Shown piece by piece: positions 5,057 through 6,895 of a stretch of 6,895 nt of DNA. Source of the DNA: Clostridiales bacterium (lineage in GTDB: Bacteria > Bacillota > Clostridia > Oscillospirales > Oscillospiraceae). A program made the position numbers and the translations under genes. Where the stretch lies: the NCBI GenBank assembly GCA_004557655.1, contig SFGJ01000040.1, positions 1-6,895 on the forward strand, read 5' to 3'. The notes beneath the pieces were generated by a model that was given only the letters and a program-made list of their open reading frames with translations, had not been told where the DNA came from and searched no databases. Positions within the stretch are counted from its first letter, which is position 1. Every line of letters starts with the position of its first letter.

Positions 5057-6214
5057 ATGCTGCAATATACGTTTTCACTCCCCACCACCATTCGTTTCGG
5101 TGTGGGCGCTGTCAAGGAAGCCGGTGTGTGCGCCAAGTCTCTGGGCGCTACTCATGTGATGATCGTGGCCGATCAGGGTGTCATCCGTGCCGGTCTGACC
5201 CGTGATGTAGAGACCAGTCTGCGAGACGCCGACATTCCCTATACTTATTACGATAAGATCGTTCCCAACCCCAGAGATTATCACTGTGTCGAGGGCTATG
5301 AGACCGCCAGGGCCGCAGGCATCGATTGCTTGGTGGCAGTAGGCGGCGGCAGCTCCATGGACACCGCCAAGGCTATCGGCACGCTGCTGACCCACGGCGG
5401 CAAGGTGCAGGATTGGTGCGGCGCGGACAAGCTGCTGCGTCCCATCACACCGCTGATCGCTATTCCCACCACCGCCGGCACCGGCAGTGAGGTAACGCCT
5501 TTCGCCGTGGTGACAGATTCCGAGACCCATGTGAAGCTGAACATCTTCGACGCCAAGGCCGCGCCGAAAATAGCGCTGGTTGACCCCACCATGCTGATGG
5601 GTCTGCCGCCCCACATTATGGCCGCCACCGGTATCGACGCCATGACCCACGCGGTGGAAGCCTACACCTGCAAGCTGGCCGTTCCCCACACGGACGCCTA
5701 TGCGCTTTACGCCATCAAGCTTATCTCCAAGAATCTCCGCAATGCGGTGAATAACCGTTCTCTGGACGCCTGCACCGGCATGATGCTGGGCAGCACTATC
5801 GCCGGTATCGCCTTCGGCTACTCTGATGTGGCCGCCGTTCACTGCATGGCAGAAGCCCTGGGTGGCCGTTACGACCTGCCCCACGGCGTGGCCAACGCTA
5901 TCCTGCTGCCCACTGTGACCGCCTACAATCTGCCCGCCAACACCAAGAAATACGCCGACGTGGCCGAGGCTATGGGACTTGATGTCACCGGCAAGACTGC
6001 GGAAGAAGCCGCTGCCGCCTGTGTGGACGGTCTGCGCCAGCTGTGCACCGACGTGGGCATCAAGCCTATGCGCGAGCATCCGGAGATCAAGCCGGAGGAC
6101 TTCCACGCCCTGTCTGTGGCGGCTATGGCCAATGTCTCCACCCCCAGCAATCCCCGCGAAATGACCGTGGAGGCGTTTGAAGAACTGTTCCAAAAAGCCT
6201 ATGCTGGAGAGTAA
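5057..6214 (+). CDS. Iron-containing alcohol dehydrogenase (group III)
   Basis: This 385-residue cytoplasmic enzyme should interconvert an aldehyde or ketone and an alcohol with NAD(P)H; in an anaerobe reduction is the likely direction. Motifs in order: the dinucleotide loop VGGGSSMDTAKAIG (95-108), TTAGTGSEVTPFAV (138-151), LVDPTMLMGLPP (174-185), and the metal region. Metal ligands by family pattern are D194 and H198 (GIDAMTHAVEAY), H262 (AAVHCMAE) and H276 (LPHGVANA), so all four are present. The second His of the usual HxxxH motif is replaced by Glu (E266), a departure from FucO-like relatives that may affect substrate or cofactor handling. Length is normal for the family (380-390). ATG 5057 is preferred because AGGAGG (5043-5048) is eight bases upstream; ATG 5051 is only two bases away and would add Met-Asn. 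It follows the PLP enzyme in the same orientation and overlaps the permease start by 14 bases, which implies shared transcription and a role in the same pathway. Confidence 0.93.
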   Translation: MLQYTFSLPTTIRFGVGAVKEAGVCAKSLGATHVMIVADQGVIRAGLTRDVETSLRDADIPYTYYDKIVPNPRDYHCVEGYETARAAGIDCLVAVGGGSSMDTAKAIGTLLTHGGKVQDWCGADKLLRPITPLIAIPTTAGTGSEVTPFAVVTDSETHVKLNIFDAKAAPKIALVDPTMLMGLPPHIMAATGIDAMTHAVEAYTCKLAVPHTDAYALYAIKLISKNLRNAVNNRSLDACTGMMLGSTIAGIAFGYSDVAAVHCMAEALGGRYDLPHGVANAILLPTVTAYNLPANTKKYADVAEAMGLDVTGKTAEEAAAACVDGLRQLCTDVGIKPMREHPEIKPEDFHALSVAAMANVSTPSNPREMTVEAFEELFQKAYAGE

Positions 6215-6770
6215 GCTGCAAAAAGTCCTAAAGCCCCGGCACCTGTGGGCGCTGGCGGTAGGGGCGGTCTGCTCCGGCAACTACTACGGCTTCAGCTATG
6301 GCTTTGAGACCGGCGGCCCCGGCTCCTTCCTGCTGGCGTTTTTGCCGGTAACGGCGATGTATGTCTGCTTCATGGCCTGTTATATGGAGTTAGCGGTCAG
6401 CAGCCCCAGCGCAGGTGGCGCCTCTGAGTACGCCCGCCGCTCCATGGGTGGCTTTGCGGGATTTATTGCGGGCTTTTCCGTGCTGGTGGCGTACATTGTC
6501 GCGCCCTGCGCGGTGGCGATCACCACCGGCCAACTGCTGCATTACCTCGTTCCGGCGATCCCCGCCATGACCGCCACTGTGGTGTTCTTCTGCCTGTTTG
6601 TGGCGCTGAATCTGCTGGGCGCGAAATCATCCTCCCGGTTTGAACTGATCGCCACCATTGCGGCACTGGCGGGACTGGTGCTGTTTGCGGTGGTAGCGCT
6701 GCCGAGCTTTTCAGTTTTTGGGTGTTTCCCGACTGCACATTTCTTGACATTTCCACCATTACTATGGTAA
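6201..6770 (+). pseudogene. Truncated APC permease, ethanolamine-permease-like
   Basis: The 189-residue product matches the first part of an APC-superfamily amino acid/amine permease. KPRHLWALAVGAVCSGNYYG (11-30) and YMELAVSSPSAGGASEYARR (61-80) resemble ethanolamine permeases (KPRHLWALGVG, SGEYFGWNYG, AGGPFAYARR). About five membrane segments are visible (roughly 14-33, 41-62, 86-107, 122-141, 149-168); intact relatives have twelve and about 440-460 residues. Homology stops near residue 170 (base 6710), and the last 18-20 residues (SVFGCFPTAHFLTFPPLLW) are unlike any permease. None of the three forward frames resumes the family, so this is a deletion or rearrangement rather than a simple frameshift. 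The product is unlikely to transport. ATG 6201 overlaps the dehydrogenase end by 14 bases, a sign of translational coupling; an alternative TTG lies at 6177. The intact ancestor probably imported the substrate of the upstream enzymes. Confidence 0.82.
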
Positions 6771-6773
6771 AAT
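6744..6773 (+). promoter_or_regulatory. Strong sigma-A promoter of the window-edge gene
   Basis: An exact TTGACA (6744-6749) is followed by an 18-base spacer and TAAAAT (6768-6773), one mismatch from consensus. A TATAAT at 6773-6778 overlaps but would need a 23-base spacer. The start would be near 6780. The promoter lies within the non-homologous tail of the truncated permease, so it belongs to the sequence brought in by, or exposed by, the rearrangement. Confidence 0.75.
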
Positions 6774-6823
6774 ATAATTCCAAAATTTGTGTGGACTTTT
6801 CTGGAACATCGCATCCATTTTTC

Positions 6824-6856
6824 GCCACGCGCCCTTGCTGGGTGTGTGGCTTTTTT
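6824..6856 (+). terminator. T-tailed hairpin in a 5' leader (possible attenuator)
   Basis: Bases 6824-6834 pair with 6840-6850 (11 bp, two G-T wobbles) around a TTGCT loop, followed by six T residues (6851-6856). It lies downstream of the 6744-6773 promoter and ends only 17 bases before the next start codon, so it would stop that gene's own transcript unless it is prevented from forming. It may also simply terminate the upstream operon. Confidence 0.75.
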
Positions 6857-6873
6857 CATGGGAGGACAGACGA

Positions 6874-6895
6874 ATGAATGTGCTTTATCAGCTGA
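6874..6895 (+). CDS. Start of an unidentified gene (cut by window end)
   Basis: ATG at 6874 is preceded by GGAGGA (6861-6866) at a seven-base distance and opens MNVLYQL before the window ends. The nearby ATG at 6878 runs into a stop after five codons, so 6874 is the start. Seven residues are too few to identify the product; they are hydrophobic enough to fit a membrane protein, but that is only a guess. Its promoter and attenuator-like leader are described separately. Confidence 0.6.

Noticed and set aside
5075..6280. 401-residue minus-strand open frame opposite the alcohol dehydrogenase
   Set aside because: It shows the same Gly/His-rich mirror composition. The plus strand has all dehydrogenase motifs and metal ligands.
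6520..6859. Two minus-strand open frames (102 and 105 residues) over the truncated permease and leader
   Set aside because: They have no recognisable domains and run across a promoter and terminator hairpin on the other strand.
6774..6873. T-box or other named riboswitch in the leader
   Set aside because: The leader is too short for a T-box, lacks the AGGGTGGNACCGCG-type motif, and matches no other riboswitch core I can recognise.
6700..6895. Simple frameshift as the cause of the short permease
   Set aside because: I read the other two forward frames after base 6700. One stops within about 15 codons, and the other runs through the promoter and hairpin without any permease-like membrane sequence.

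Overview
The window looks like chromosomal DNA from a Gram-positive anaerobe of the Firmicutes, probably a clostridial gut lineage near Oscillospiraceae/Ruminococcaceae. The grounds are a 5S rRNA followed by a compact tRNA cluster with encoded CCA ends, strong AGGAGG-type ribosome binding sites, sigma-A promoters, T-tailed hairpin terminators, a PucR-type regulator and fermentative enzymes. The taxonomic placement is inference from gene style, not a search result.

Layout. Bases 1-71 are the 3' part of a 5S rRNA gene. tRNA-Asn, a CAT-anticodon tRNA (Ile2 or elongator Met), tRNA-Trp, tRNA-Asp and tRNA-Thr follow, all on the + strand. A hairpin terminator lies after tRNA-Asn and another after tRNA-Thr. 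A near-consensus promoter sits just before tRNA-Asp, so the cluster appears to be at least two transcription units. Bases 635-865 hold no convincing gene but contain a probable promoter with an inverted repeat over its -10. Next is a 367-residue membrane transporter of the ion transporter (ArsB/SLC13/CitMHS-like) superfamily, closed by an 18-bp perfect hairpin. A decayed C-terminal piece of a Tn916/phage-type tyrosine integrase follows on the - strand, a scar of a lost mobile element.

The second half is a divergent metabolic locus. A PucR-family regulator reads leftward and ends at a long palindromic terminator. Reading rightward are a class-V aminotransferase-fold PLP enzyme (VC1184-like, without the desulfurase cysteine), a group III iron-containing alcohol dehydrogenase, and the N-terminal part of an ethanolamine-permease-like APC transporter that overlaps the dehydrogenase by 14 bases. 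The simplest model is uptake of an amino compound, PLP-dependent conversion to a carbonyl product, and reduction of that product to an alcohol, under control of the divergent regulator. Substrate and chemistry are unknown.

The permease homology stops after about 170 residues, and no reading frame continues it, so the operon appears broken by a deletion or rearrangement near base 6710. Immediately after the break come a strong promoter, a roughly 95-base leader with a T-tailed hairpin (possible attenuator), and the first codons of another gene at the window edge. I found no CRISPR array, complete insertion sequence or clearly new defence-type system. The most useful leads are the permease break with its new promoter and attenuator-like leader, the terminator inside the tRNA cluster, the integrase scar, and the unassigned PLP enzyme/dehydrogenase pathway.
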